A stretch of DNA of 64,000 bases from Pseudoduganella albidiflava (GTDB lineage Bacteria > Pseudomonadota > Gammaproteobacteria > Burkholderiales > Burkholderiaceae_D): NCBI RefSeq assembly GCF_004322755.1, contig NZ_CP036401.1, forward strand, positions 3,720,001 to 3,784,000, read 5' to 3'. The notes under the pieces are model-generated. The model saw nothing but the letters and a program-made list of their open reading frames with translations. It was not told where the DNA came from and ran no database searches. Below are positions 34,312 through 42,972 of the stretch, piece by piece; the first letter of the stretch is position 1, and each line of letters begins with the position of its first letter. Position numbers and translations under genes: made by a program.

Positions 34312-35361
34312 TCAGATCAACCCGATACGGTCGACGCAGGCGCACGAGGCGCCCTTCGCCCGCAGCGCCTCGCGCCAGCCCGGCGGCAAGGCATCGCGCC
34401 AGGCCCCCGGCAGCAGCACCCGGTCGCCAGCCGCCGCCTCGGCAAGGATCAGCGCCAGTTTCGCTTCGGCACCAGCCACCGTGTCGACCAGGCCGGCATG
34501 CCAGGCCGCCGAGGTCCCGGTGGCGATCAGCCGGCCGCGCGGCACGAACTCGCGGCCCCGCGCCAGCCGGTCGGCCATCACCAGCGCGAACTGGTACGAG
34601 GCGCCGGTAAAGCGCGGTTCGCTGAACCGCACGACCGTGCGCCAGCGCCCCAGGCCGCGGGCGTCGCCATGCCGGGCTCCCGCGAGCGCCTGGCGCACCG
34701 CCAGCTGCGCGGCGGCATCGACACCCGGCACGGCGATCGTGTCCTCTTCCTCGCCAGCGGCATCGACGCCCGCAGCGGCCAGCGGGCTGACGCTGACTTC
34801 CACCCACGCCAGCGTGTCGTTGATGCCGCCGCTGTGCAGCGGGAACCAGGTGCGGACTGACGACACCGATGCGCCCGGATCGGCGTGCCCGGTCAAGGCG
34901 CCCAGGTGCGGCAGGCCGGCACCGCCGAGCAGCAGTTCGGTGCCGGGCGACAGCGCCTCCGGCAGCGCGGGCGGCGCGTCGTAGCCATCGACGCGGCCCA
35001 GCTGCCAGGCATCCGACCAGCCGAGCGCGATCAGGTCCGCCGTGCCGTGCGGCGGCTGCCACGCGCCGCGCGCCATCCGGTCCGCCAGCACGGCCGCCAG
35101 TTCCCAGTTGCGCTCGCCGTCCTGCGGGGCGGCGTCGAAGCCGAGCACCAGCTGCACGCGGCTGTCCAGGCGCGCTTCGGTAAGCCGTGCCAGCCGCACC
35201 ACTTCGACGATCCGCTCGGCCAGCGCGGGCGCGCCCGGCACCACGCACTTGACATCGGCCCGGTTGGCACGAGGCCGCACCGTGGCCGCCACCGACAGCA
35301 CGCGGCCGTCGCGCAGCATGGTGCGGCAGATGGCGGGGGAGTTCGATGCTTGCAGGTTCAT
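34312..35361 (-). CDS. Lon-like (S16) protease-domain protein
   Basis: A 349-residue protein I align by eye with the Lon proteolytic domain over about 183-345: WVEVSVSPL, then DAAAQLAVRQAL, then FTGASYQFALVMADRLARG (candidate catalytic Ser255), and GLVDTVAGAEAKLALILAEAAAGDRVLLPG (candidate Lys301). The 46-residue Ser-Lys spacing is close to the 43 of E. coli Lon. The N-half repeats part of this pattern (ELAAVLADRMARGAW, LIALGWSDAWQLGRVDG) but without the Ser. No ATPase domain is present. Start and stop overlap its neighbours' reading in ATGA style upstream; 97 bp separate it from the SPFH gene. Protease assignment is inference; it could be an inactive fold. Confidence 0.6.
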   Translation of the reverse strand: MNLQASNSPAICRTMLRDGRVLSVAATVRPRANRADVKCVVPGAPALAERIVEVVRLARLTEARLDSRVQLVLGFDAAPQDGERNWELAAVLADRMARGAWQPPHGTADLIALGWSDAWQLGRVDGYDAPPALPEALSPGTELLLGGAGLPHLGALTGHADPGASVSSVRTWFPLHSGGINDTLAWVEVSVSPLAAAGVDAAGEEEDTIAVPGVDAAAQLAVRQALAGARHGDARGLGRWRTVVRFSEPRFTGASYQFALVMADRLARGREFVPRGRLIATGTSAAWHAGLVDTVAGAEAKLALILAEAAAGDRVLLPGAWRDALPPGWREALRAKGASCACVDRIGLI

Positions 35362-36443
35362 GGATGGCGACTCTCGGCGTCGGATCGACTGGATGCGCCG
35401 CCGGCGTTGCCGCGGCGCGCGGCAAGGTGGCATTCGCAGTTCGCGACGATGCGGTCCAGCTCATCATCGCCGCCTGCCGCCACCTTCATCTGCGCCAAGG
35501 CACTCCACAGCTCATCGAGCGCGCGCACGGCCTGCGCACTCGCGTCGGCCAGCTTGCGCTGCTCATCGAAGGCGCGGCGCCGGCCCGGTGCCGCCCACGC
35601 CAGCGCCGGCATCGTGTTCACGTCCAGCGCGGCCAGCGCGAGCCGCTGGAGCTGCGCCTGCCGCGCCGCGAACGCCGGTGCCGGCAGCAGCCGCAGCACG
35701 CGCGACGCTTCGGGCAGCTCCAGGAACAGGCGGCGCAGCGCGGCGGCATCGTCCGGACCGGCCACCGGCGCTCCTGGTTTGGCTGCAGGCGCGGCGACCG
35801 GCTCGGATCGCGGCACCGGTTCATCCGCCCCCAGCGCCAGCGCGGCGGCACGGCGGCGCAGCACCCCGGCGAAATCCACGTCGTCCAGCTCGACGGGCAC
35901 GCAATCGTCGACGGTGAGCCCGAAGCGCATGTACAGCAGCTCGTCCAGGCCGGCGCGAAATGCCTGCCATTCCTCCAGCGACGTGCAGGGAGGCAGGTCG
36001 AGCGTACCGCCCGCCAGCGCGGCACGCAGCGCCGCTTCCAGGCGCCCGGCGAGATCGGCCAGCGACAGGCTGCCGGCCTGCCCCGCCACCTCGCTGAACA
36101 GGAAGAGGTCGAAGCGCTGGCGCGCCAGCCGGGGATCGGCGGTGTCGATGACGAAGGCCAGCCGCAGGCCCAGTTCGGGCGCGCCGGCGAACGGCACCAG
36201 CGCGACGGTGTGCGGGCCGGGCGCGAACCACCATGCCGTTTCGCCCTTGCCGGCAAACGGGGCCTTGCCCGCGGAGGGGGCCGGCCGGCGCGCCTGGCCA
36301 TCCGCGCCGAACAGGACAACGGTAGTGCCAGGCGGCGCCGGCAAGGTGTCGCAACGCGCCGCGACCGGCGTGCCGGCGCCGTGATCCTCGCCCCGATCGT
36401 CGCCAGGGTACCCATCCAGCGACGGTTCGCGGCGTTCGTTCAT
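35358..36443 (-). CDS. Unknown cluster protein, possibly a Band-7-like domain
   Basis: A 361-residue soluble protein with no confident family. A beta-rich N-half (TTVVLFGADGQ, AWWFAPGPHTVALVPF, GLRLAFVIDTADPRL) leads into FDLFLFSEVAG, a helical LADLAGRLEAALRAALAG segment and LDELLYMRFGLTVDDCVPVELDD. That order resembles the SPFH-like part of the neighbouring 760-residue protein, so a second Band-7-type fold is possible. The C-half is helical. Both ends overlap neighbours by ATGA, so it is tightly coupled within the operon. N-terminal about 10-30 residues are charged and low complexity. Confidence 0.55.
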   Translation of the reverse strand: MNERREPSLDGYPGDDRGEDHGAGTPVAARCDTLPAPPGTTVVLFGADGQARRPAPSAGKAPFAGKGETAWWFAPGPHTVALVPFAGAPELGLRLAFVIDTADPRLARQRFDLFLFSEVAGQAGSLSLADLAGRLEAALRAALAGGTLDLPPCTSLEEWQAFRAGLDELLYMRFGLTVDDCVPVELDDVDFAGVLRRRAAALALGADEPVPRSEPVAAPAAKPGAPVAGPDDAAALRRLFLELPEASRVLRLLPAPAFAARQAQLQRLALAALDVNTMPALAWAAPGRRRAFDEQRKLADASAQAVRALDELWSALAQMKVAAGGDDELDRIVANCECHLAARRGNAGGASSRSDAESRHP

Positions 36444-36976
36444 GGCGCGGCCAGTGCCGTCACGGCGAACGTGGCGCCATGGCGCTGCAGGTGCTCGCCC
36501 GGCGGCGCGGCGAAGGGCCAGGCCTGTTCGCATTCGCCATCGGCGTCGAGGCGGCCCTGCAGCAGGGTCGCGCCGGCGCCGTCGGTCACGCGCAGCAAGG
36601 TGCGCTCGCGCAGCAGGCCGGCGGCCACCGGCGCCGCCGCATCGAGCGCCAGCACCACCCGCCAGCCACTCTCCCCGTCGAGGAAATGCAGCGTCCACAG
36701 GCCGTCGTCGGTCGCCAGCGCCGGCAGGCCGCCACTGTCGGCCGCGCGCAGCATGCCGGTGGACGATTGCCAGGCGCCGCGCCGCCGTGCCAGGGCCAGG
36801 TGGCGGAAGCGGCGCAAGGTGGCCGGCGAATCCTTCAGCGCGGCCAGTTCGCCGGGGCTGAGGGGCCGCGTGCCGTCCAGCGCCGCCAGCAGCGTGGCGT
36901 CGGCCAGCAGGAGCCGGTCGCCGGGGACCGCGCGGGCCAGCAGCAGCCGCTCGCGCAGCCGGGCATCAAGGTTCAT
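36440..36976 (-). CDS. Unknown 178-residue cluster protein
   Basis: No family recognised. The N-terminal 50 residues are helical (LDARLRERLLLARAVPGDRL); the rest is beta-rich with Gly turns (LWTLHFLDGESGWRVVLALD, LLRVTDGAGATLLQGRLDADGE), suggestive of a small beta-sandwich. No signal peptide or membrane helix. It starts 11 bp inside the end of the upstream gene and its stop overlaps the next start as ATGA, so it belongs to the operon. Confidence 0.6.
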   Translation of the reverse strand: MNLDARLRERLLLARAVPGDRLLLADATLLAALDGTRPLSPGELAALKDSPATLRRFRHLALARRRGAWQSSTGMLRAADSGGLPALATDDGLWTLHFLDGESGWRVVLALDAAAPVAAGLLRERTLLRVTDGAGATLLQGRLDADGECEQAWPFAAPPGEHLQRHGATFAVTALAAP

Positions 36977-38297
36977 GGTGTTCTCCAGTCAGGCCGGTGA
37001 GGCGTTCGAGGACCGCGTTGCGCCGCTTGCGCAGCGTGGGCACGGACATGCCGCCCCGCTCCGCCAGCCGCTGCAGCGTGGGCAGTTCGCCCGTTCCGGC
37101 ATCGCGCCAGTCGTCGGGATAGCTGTCGTCCGCGGGACCCAGCAGTTTCAGGTAGACCGCCAGCCGCACCGGCAGGGCTTCGTCGTTCAATGCCGCCAGC
37201 GCGGCCGCGTGGCCAGGCATGCCATCATAGCCGGGGGCAGTGGAAACGGCTGGCTGTTCGTCCCCGGACTCGTCGTCCGCGTCCATCGGCGCCAGGATGC
37301 GATCGGCCTCGCCGTGCGGGCAGGCCGCGGCGGCGACACGATCGAGCTCGTCCAGCCAGGCGGCGGCGTCGTCGCCGTCGCGGCGCCAGCCATCGTCGTC
37401 GCGGTTGGCGGACAGCTCCTCGTAGTCGCCGATCTCGGCCAGCATGGCGCCGATCTTGTCCGCGCTGTTGCGCAGGCTGGCGAAACGCTTCGACTTCGTG
37501 TGCAGGGGGCCGGGCGAGCCGGTGAAGCGTTCCAGCGTCGCGCTCCAGTTGATGACCCACGCCGCCTGGCACTGCGCGATCGACTTCATCCGGCGCACCT
37601 CGATCGGCATGCCTTCCGCCTCCCGGCCGAGGATCGCCGCCACCTGCTGCGCGGTGCCGGGCCAGCCGGCGAACACCTGGGCGATCGCCGCATACGCCAT
37701 GTCCAGCATGCGGTACGTGTAGATGCGGTTCGGCGTACAGGGCTGGCCGGTGGCGGCCTGGTAATGGTCGGCGTCGACCTTGTCGCGCAGCGTGGCGAAC
37801 ATGTCGTTGACCTTCTTGCGCAACAGCGCTTCGCCGGCCGCGTGCTGCCACGCCGGCCCGTCATCGGCCTGCCCGGCCGGCGTTGTTGCAGGAATCGCGG
37901 CGCCGAGCGCGGTGGCGAAGGCGGCGAAGTACGCGGGCTGCGCCTGCAGTTCGAACAGCAGGGCCAGCGCCAGGTCGCCGGCGCTGTCGCCATAGCTGTT
38001 GCCGGGTGCGGTGCCGCGCGGCGACCGGCTGGCGCTGCGCAGGCCGGCCGCCACGGCGTCCGTGTACCAGTCCAGCATGGCCGCCTGCCGCGCCGGATCG
38101 GCCAGTTGCGCCAGGTCGCAGTGCCGGAAGGCGGCGAGCGATACCTGGCCGAGCAGCTTCCTCACCGCTTCCCAGCCGGGTTCCTGGTAGCGCGTTCCTG
38201 GCAGCCTCATGAGATTAGAAATAGGAAAGGAAATGGAAACGACAGCCTGCATCATGCCATGGCCGGGTGCCGCCCATTCGCGCGTGGAACGCGTCAT
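36966..38297 (-). CDS. Unknown cluster protein with C-terminal HTH-like end
   Basis: A 443-residue, mostly helical soluble protein with no recognised N-terminal family. The last 40 residues (LQRLAERGGMSVPTLRKRRNAVLERLTGL) look like a helix-turn-helix of the sigma-region-4/transposase type. An acidic stretch (MDADDESGDE) precedes it. I chose ATG 38295-38297 because it overlaps the PBP stop (ATGA), the pattern repeated along this operon; a later ATG at 38210 (RLPGTRYQEPGW) is the alternative. DNA binding would imply a regulator of the cluster, which is a guess. Confidence 0.55.
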   Translation of the reverse strand: MTRSTREWAAPGHGMMQAVVSISFPISNLMRLPGTRYQEPGWEAVRKLLGQVSLAAFRHCDLAQLADPARQAAMLDWYTDAVAAGLRSASRSPRGTAPGNSYGDSAGDLALALLFELQAQPAYFAAFATALGAAIPATTPAGQADDGPAWQHAAGEALLRKKVNDMFATLRDKVDADHYQAATGQPCTPNRIYTYRMLDMAYAAIAQVFAGWPGTAQQVAAILGREAEGMPIEVRRMKSIAQCQAAWVINWSATLERFTGSPGPLHTKSKRFASLRNSADKIGAMLAEIGDYEELSANRDDDGWRRDGDDAAAWLDELDRVAAAACPHGEADRILAPMDADDESGDEQPAVSTAPGYDGMPGHAAALAALNDEALPVRLAVYLKLLGPADDSYPDDWRDAGTGELPTLQRLAERGGMSVPTLRKRRNAVLERLTGLTGEHHEP

Positions 38298-41200
38298 TTA
38301 CCCTGTTGTTCAGTGTTATTGCCGCGCCCCTGGCCGGCCAGCGCGGCCAGCACCGCCGCCACGGCGGGTGCCGCATGGTCGCCGCCGGTGCCATCCGAAT
38401 GGCTGGCGTGGACGGCGAACGCCAGCCGGTGGCGCTGGCCCGGCAGGCTGCCCGGCTCCAGCCAGGCGGTAAACCAGACGGTGGCGCCGCTATCGCTGGT
38501 CGGCGCGGTGCCGGTCTTGCCATGCAGGCCGGCCCGCACGCCGCGCGGCAGGGCGTGGAACGCGCCCGCCGCCGTGCCGGCATCGATCACGCCCTTCATG
38601 CCGGCGCGGATGCGGTCGAGGCGCACGTCCAGTTTTTCCGGCGCGGGGTTGGCGGCCGGACGGCCATCGAGTTCCAGCAGCAGGCGCGGCGTAACGGTGG
38701 CGCCCTGCCCGATCGCCGCGGCGGCCAGCGCCATCTGCAGCGGCGTGGCCTGCATGCGCAGGCCGATGCTCATCTGGCGCAGCTCGTGGCGGGTGTGCAC
38801 GGGATCGATGCGCGCGGGCGTGGCTTGCAGCGCATCGTAGTCGTTCCACCGGAACGCGGGCGGCAGCAGCCCGCCGTCGAGCCGCAGCGGGCGGTCGAAG
38901 CCGAGCCGGCGCGCCGCGGCCAGGATCGGGCGGGCGCCATCGAGCGCTCCCGCTTCGAGCGGCTGCGCATCCGGCATGCCGCCCTCGGCGCGGCCACCCA
39001 GCGTGCGGTCCGACAACTCGCCGGCCCAGGCGAACCAGGTATTCAGGCTGTACGTCAATGCCTGCGCCAGGCCGAGCCGCCCTTCGCGCGCGCGGCCGTC
39101 GATGCCCTGCTCGCGGTAGTTGGTCACGTGAGCGCCGCGCGCACTGGCCGGATAGGTGGGCGCACCCGTGGCGAAGTCGAAGCCCCGTTCGCGCGCCAGG
39201 GCGTTGATGGCCGGCAGCGGCGGGCCGCCCAGCAACGCGTCCAGCTGGCGCGCCTGCCCGCCTTCGCCGCGCGCGGCCAGTTCCAGGCCCAGCGCGCTGA
39301 TGACCTTGAAGGTGGAGCCGGGACTGTGGTGGGCACCGCCATCGTGCTGCAGCGCCGGCAGGCGCAGCGGGCTGCCGGCCGGATTGGCGCGGTCCAGCGC
39401 GCGCGCTTCGAGCCAGTTGCCGGCATCCACGGAAGGCTGGCCGGCACCGGCCGCGGCCAGGATGTCGCCATTCTCGGCATCGAGCACGACGAAACCGGCC
39501 CGGCGTTGCGGCGGCGGCGCGGTGGCACCGGTGCAGCGCTCGCCCGTCCAGCGGCCGCGCCGCAGCGCCACGCAGTCGAGCACGCGCTGCGCCAGCGCCT
39601 GCAGCGGCAGGTCGATCGACAGGCGCGCACGGGCGCCGCCCGCACCGGTCCGCGCCAGCATGCCTGCGATGCCGGCGTCGTGTTCCGGCGCGAGGCCCAG
39701 CAGCGGTGCCAGCCCGGCCCGGTCGGCGGCGCCAGTGGTCGCGCCATCAGCCCACAGCGGCGTGCCGTTGCGGTCCGCCAGCAGTACCGGGCCGGCGCCA
39801 TGGCCGCCGCCCTGGCCGGAACGCACCTGCGGCGCCGGCGTGGCGAGGGGCTGCCAGACGATCCGGTTCGCCACCACGCGCAGGTGCCGGTACTGGCGCT
39901 CGCCCGGCCGCTCCAGCGCACGGGCATCGAGCGGCGCCACCGTCAGCACGATGCGGCGCGCGCCGGGCAACGCGCGCAGGTCCAGCCGGCTGACATCGTC
40001 CGGCGCGGTGCAGGCGCGCCCGTCGCACGCGGCGCGCGAGGCCATTGTCGCGCCGTCGACCCGCAGCACGCGCCCGGCCAGCAGCAGCGCCAGCGCTTCG
40101 CCGCCCGTGGCGGGACGTGGAAGATCGAGCGACAGGCGGGCAACCGGGGCAGTCGATGCGAGCGACGCGAGTCGCGTCCAGGGTTGCCAGCCCTGCGGCA
40201 GCGCGGCGAACAGGCGCGCCGCCTGGGGCGCCATGGCCGCCGTCACCGGGCCGTCGGCTTGCCAGCGCGAGGCATCGCCAGTCCGCACGCGCCATGCCAG
40301 CAGCGCGCGCTCGCTGTTGTACAGCGCCACCTGCTGGCGCACGTAGCTGCCGTCGGCCTGGCGGTACAGGCGGCGCAGCAGTGCGGCGGCAGCGTCGTCG
40401 ACGTGGACGTGGCGCCAGGCGCCCAGGTCGGCCGCGCGCTGGTGGGCCGGCGCGGCGCGCCATGCCGCCAGATCCCGCGGTGCCAGCACGATGGCGCCAT
40501 CGTCCGCCAGCCGCACCAGGCCGCGCTCCTGCAAGGCCGCGAACAGGGTTTCGTCTTCCAGCGCCGGCGCCGCGGCCGCGGCCAGCACATGCTCGCCCGG
40601 CGCCAGCCATGCCGTCGCACTGGCGCCGCCCGCCGCGAACGCGGTGACCTGGGCCCTGCCACGCTGCGCGGCATCGGGCTGGTACAGGCGCGCCACCAGT
40701 TCACCTGCCCTCGGGCAGGCGGCGGCCGGGCGGCGCACCAGGTGCAACGCGCCGCCTTCCCATGCCAGCCACCCTTCGTCGCGCAATGTTACCCGGCCGG
40801 CCGCGCCGCGCACGATGCCTTCGCCGCCGTTGCCCAGCCAGCGCGCCGCCGCGCCGCGCCATGTCAGCTGCAGCGGCAGGCCGGCCTGGCCGGCGAGGCG
40901 CAGCCGCGGCATCGCGGCCGTCGCGTGCGACGCGTCCGCCACCAGCAGCGCGCCGCGCATCCCGGCCGTGCCCCCGGCACCCCGCACCGCCGCTTCGACA
41001 TCGGCGAAGCGCTGGCCCAGCCGCAGCGGCAGCAGCCGACCGGACGGGTCGGCCATCTGGCGGCATAGGTCGATCCGTTGCGGCGTCGATGACCGCATCC
41101 GGCTGGCCACGACGATGGCGCCGCCGGGCTGCGGCAGCATCGCCACGCCCGGCGTTTCGTCCACGGTGAACCGGGCGCCCGGCACGACCGGCTGCAGCCG

Positions 41201-41410
41201 GTCCGCACGCAGCGCATCGGTATCGGCCGCGGCAGCCGGCGCGGCGTCTCGAAGGCGCAGCGCATTCACGCCCAGCAGCGTTCCCCCCAGCAGCACGCAG
41301 GCCGCCGCGGCGAGCGGCACCCACGGCACCGTGCGCGGCCCGGCCAGGTTCCTGCCGCGCCGCCAGGCGCGGTGGCGTCGTTCGACGAATTCGGTTAACA
41401 GTTGGGCCAT
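38294..41410 (-). CDS. Class B penicillin-binding protein with large N-terminal domain
   Basis: A 1038-residue bitopic protein: cytoplasmic basic N-terminus, one helix (about 37-58), a 550-residue periplasmic region without a known match, then a transpeptidase domain (about 620-1030). The active-site motifs are complete: HSPGSTFK (Ser699, Lys702), SLN (Ser788) and HGKTGTAP (Lys965). FtsI/PBP2-type enzymes cross-link peptidoglycan and pair with SEDS polymerases; the cluster's SEDS protein is the natural partner. Usual length is about 580-650 residues, so the N-terminal module is exceptional. ATG 41408-41410 follows GGCAGG. First gene of the minus-strand operon. Confidence 0.85.
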   Translation of the reverse strand: MAQLLTEFVERRHRAWRRGRNLAGPRTVPWVPLAAAACVLLGGTLLGVNALRLRDAAPAAAADTDALRADRLQPVVPGARFTVDETPGVAMLPQPGGAIVVASRMRSSTPQRIDLCRQMADPSGRLLPLRLGQRFADVEAAVRGAGGTAGMRGALLVADASHATAAMPRLRLAGQAGLPLQLTWRGAAARWLGNGGEGIVRGAAGRVTLRDEGWLAWEGGALHLVRRPAAACPRAGELVARLYQPDAAQRGRAQVTAFAAGGASATAWLAPGEHVLAAAAAPALEDETLFAALQERGLVRLADDGAIVLAPRDLAAWRAAPAHQRAADLGAWRHVHVDDAAAALLRRLYRQADGSYVRQQVALYNSERALLAWRVRTGDASRWQADGPVTAAMAPQAARLFAALPQGWQPWTRLASLASTAPVARLSLDLPRPATGGEALALLLAGRVLRVDGATMASRAACDGRACTAPDDVSRLDLRALPGARRIVLTVAPLDARALERPGERQYRHLRVVANRIVWQPLATPAPQVRSGQGGGHGAGPVLLADRNGTPLWADGATTGAADRAGLAPLLGLAPEHDAGIAGMLARTGAGGARARLSIDLPLQALAQRVLDCVALRRGRWTGERCTGATAPPPQRRAGFVVLDAENGDILAAAGAGQPSVDAGNWLEARALDRANPAGSPLRLPALQHDGGAHHSPGSTFKVISALGLELAARGEGGQARQLDALLGGPPLPAINALARERGFDFATGAPTYPASARGAHVTNYREQGIDGRAREGRLGLAQALTYSLNTWFAWAGELSDRTLGGRAEGGMPDAQPLEAGALDGARPILAAARRLGFDRPLRLDGGLLPPAFRWNDYDALQATPARIDPVHTRHELRQMSIGLRMQATPLQMALAAAAIGQGATVTPRLLLELDGRPAANPAPEKLDVRLDRIRAGMKGVIDAGTAAGAFHALPRGVRAGLHGKTGTAPTSDSGATVWFTAWLEPGSLPGQRHRLAFAVHASHSDGTGGDHAAPAVAAVLAALAGQGRGNNTEQQGK

Positions 41411-41622
41411 GCCTGCCGCTAGCCGAGGGAGGCGGAAACACCCCTTTAACACGCACCGTTACATCGCTGATACAAGGGTGAAACATGCGGTAGCAAACCC
41501 TGCGCCATTTGTAAGAAACTGAAATCGCTTTTCGTGGCGGAAAGCGTGCGCGCTATAGTGTTTTCAACGGGGCGCCAGGCGCTTCCGCCGGAAAGACCAC
41601 CAATACCATGCGGAGAAACACC

Positions 41623-42246
41623 ATGATCAAGACTTCATTCATCGCTGCAGCCGCCATCGCCATCGGCGCCGCCGCGTTCGCGCCGACCCAGGCAATGGCG
41701 CAAGGGGTCAGCATCGTCATCGGCTCGGCGCCTCCGCCGCTGCGCTGGGAAGCGCAGCCGCCGCCGCGCCACGGTCATGTCTGGGCGCCCGGCTACTGGG
41801 ACTGGAATGGCCATCGCCATGTGTGGGTCAGCGGCCAATGGCTGGCGGAACGCCCCGGCTACGCCTATGCGGCGCCGCGCTGGGTGGAATACGGCGGCGG
41901 CTGGCGCTACGAGCAGGCGCGCTGGAACCGCCATGGCCCGCGCGGCGACCTCGATCGCGACGGCGTGGCGAACCGCTTCGACCGCGACCGCGACGGCGAC
42001 GGCAAGCCGAACTGGGCTGACCGCGACCCGAATCACTACAACCGTGGCTACCGGGACCGCGGCTACGACCGGGACTACCACCGCGGCTATGACCGCGACC
42101 ATCGCCACGGCCACACCTATTACGGCCACGCGCCGCGCCGCGACCAGGACCGCGATGGCATCCCGAACCGCCACGACCGCGACCGCGATGGCGACGGCGT
42201 GCCGAACCGCTACGATCACCGGCCGGAAAATCCCTACCGCCGTTGA
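41623..42246 (+). CDS. Exported WXXGXW-repeat protein with TSP3-like repeats
   Basis: A 207-residue exported protein (signal ending QAMA-QGV). The middle has WXXGXW-type repeats (HVWAPGYWDWNGHRHVWVSG). The second half holds Asp-rich units (DRDGVANRFDRDRDGDGKPN, DRDRDGDGVPNRYD) like calcium-binding thrombospondin type 3 repeats. Function is not known. ATG 41623 has GGAG eight bases before it; an in-frame ATG five codons upstream is weaker. A paralogue with the same layout is at 53087. Divergent from the PBP operon; the 212-bp gap must hold both promoters, none clear. Confidence 0.75.
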   Translation: MIKTSFIAAAAIAIGAAAFAPTQAMAQGVSIVIGSAPPPLRWEAQPPPRHGHVWAPGYWDWNGHRHVWVSGQWLAERPGYAYAAPRWVEYGGGWRYEQARWNRHGPRGDLDRDGVANRFDRDRDGDGKPNWADRDPNHYNRGYRDRGYDRDYHRGYDRDHRHGHTYYGHAPRRDQDRDGIPNRHDRDRDGDGVPNRYDHRPENPYRR

Positions 42247-42310
42247 TCAGCACAATAGAATGTGCCACCGCACCGGAGTGTAATGCTGTCTGGTGAATCG
42301 TCATCCAGCA

Positions 42311-42414
42311 CAATGAAAGCGCATGCATTCACTCCAAAAGCGAAGGGCCGGGGTCAGACCCGCCGGGTCTGCCCCCGAATCTGCCTCTGGGTGGTCTTAA
42401 CTTAACAGCATTAC
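42311..42414 (+). repeat. Intergenic palindromic repeat, copy 2
   Basis: Inverted relative to copy 1. Shares GCATGCATTCACTCCAA, AGCGAAGGGCCGGGGTCAGA and the CCCGCCGGGTCTG palindrome arm (one arm base changed, so the stem is imperfect), then a unique GAATCTGCCTCTGGGTGGT and a CTTAACTTAACAGCATT box. Fills the 236-bp gap before the RNase H-like gene. Confidence 0.8.
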
Positions 42415-42482
42415 CCTCCGGATGGCATTCTTTTATCCGGCGCTCCCGCCACGGTAGAATCGCCGCTTTTTCCCGCAACCCG

Positions 42483-42968
42483 ATGACCGCCACGCCGTCC
42501 ACTCCCCGCGCCCTGGCCCAGGCCCGCGCCGCCGCCGAAAGGCTGGCGCGCCGCCCGGTGCCGTCCTCCCCGTCCGCATGGCGCGGCTGGTTCGACGGCT
42601 CGGCCACGCCCAACCCCGGCCGGATCGGCATCGGCGCGCTGTTGCTGGGGCCAGCCGGCGAACGGATCGAGATCAGCCGGCCGGCCGGCACCGGCACCAG
42701 CGGCGATGCCGAATACCTGGCGCTGATCGCGCTGCTGGAAGCGGCCGTGGCGGCGGGAGCATGCGAGCTGGCCGTGTATGGCGACAGCCAGGTGGTGGTG
42801 CAGGATGTGCTGATGAGCGGGGTGCCGGGCGCCAAGGGCCTGGAAGAACACCGCGCCCGCGCCGTCGCGCTGATGGCAAGGCTGGAGGGGATGGCGCTGC
42901 GCTGGGTGCCGCGCCACCGCAATGGCGCCGCCGACGCGCTGTCGCAGCGCGCGGCGGCGGGCGGATGA
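42483..42968 (+). CDS. RNase HI-like protein
   Basis: A 161-residue single-domain RNase H fold. The catalytic acids are placed as in RNase HI-type archaeal/bacterial stand-alone proteins: Asp in WFDGSATPNPG, Glu in DAEYLALIALLEAAV, Asp in YGDSQVVVQ and Asp in RNGAADALS. It should cleave RNA in RNA-DNA hybrids. The first 30 residues are Ala/Arg-rich and probably disordered. The stop is 4 bp from the convergent chemoreceptor stop. Confidence 0.85.
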   Translation: MTATPSTPRALAQARAAAERLARRPVPSSPSAWRGWFDGSATPNPGRIGIGALLLGPAGERIEISRPAGTGTSGDAEYLALIALLEAAVAAGACELAVYGDSQVVVQDVLMSGVPGAKGLEEHRARAVALMARLEGMALRWVPRHRNGAADALSQRAAAGG

Positions 42969-42972
42969 CGGC

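Noticed and set aside
38267..41068. A 933-codon plus-strand open frame over the PBP gene.
   Set aside because: Antisense shadow of a gene with clear transpeptidase motifs.
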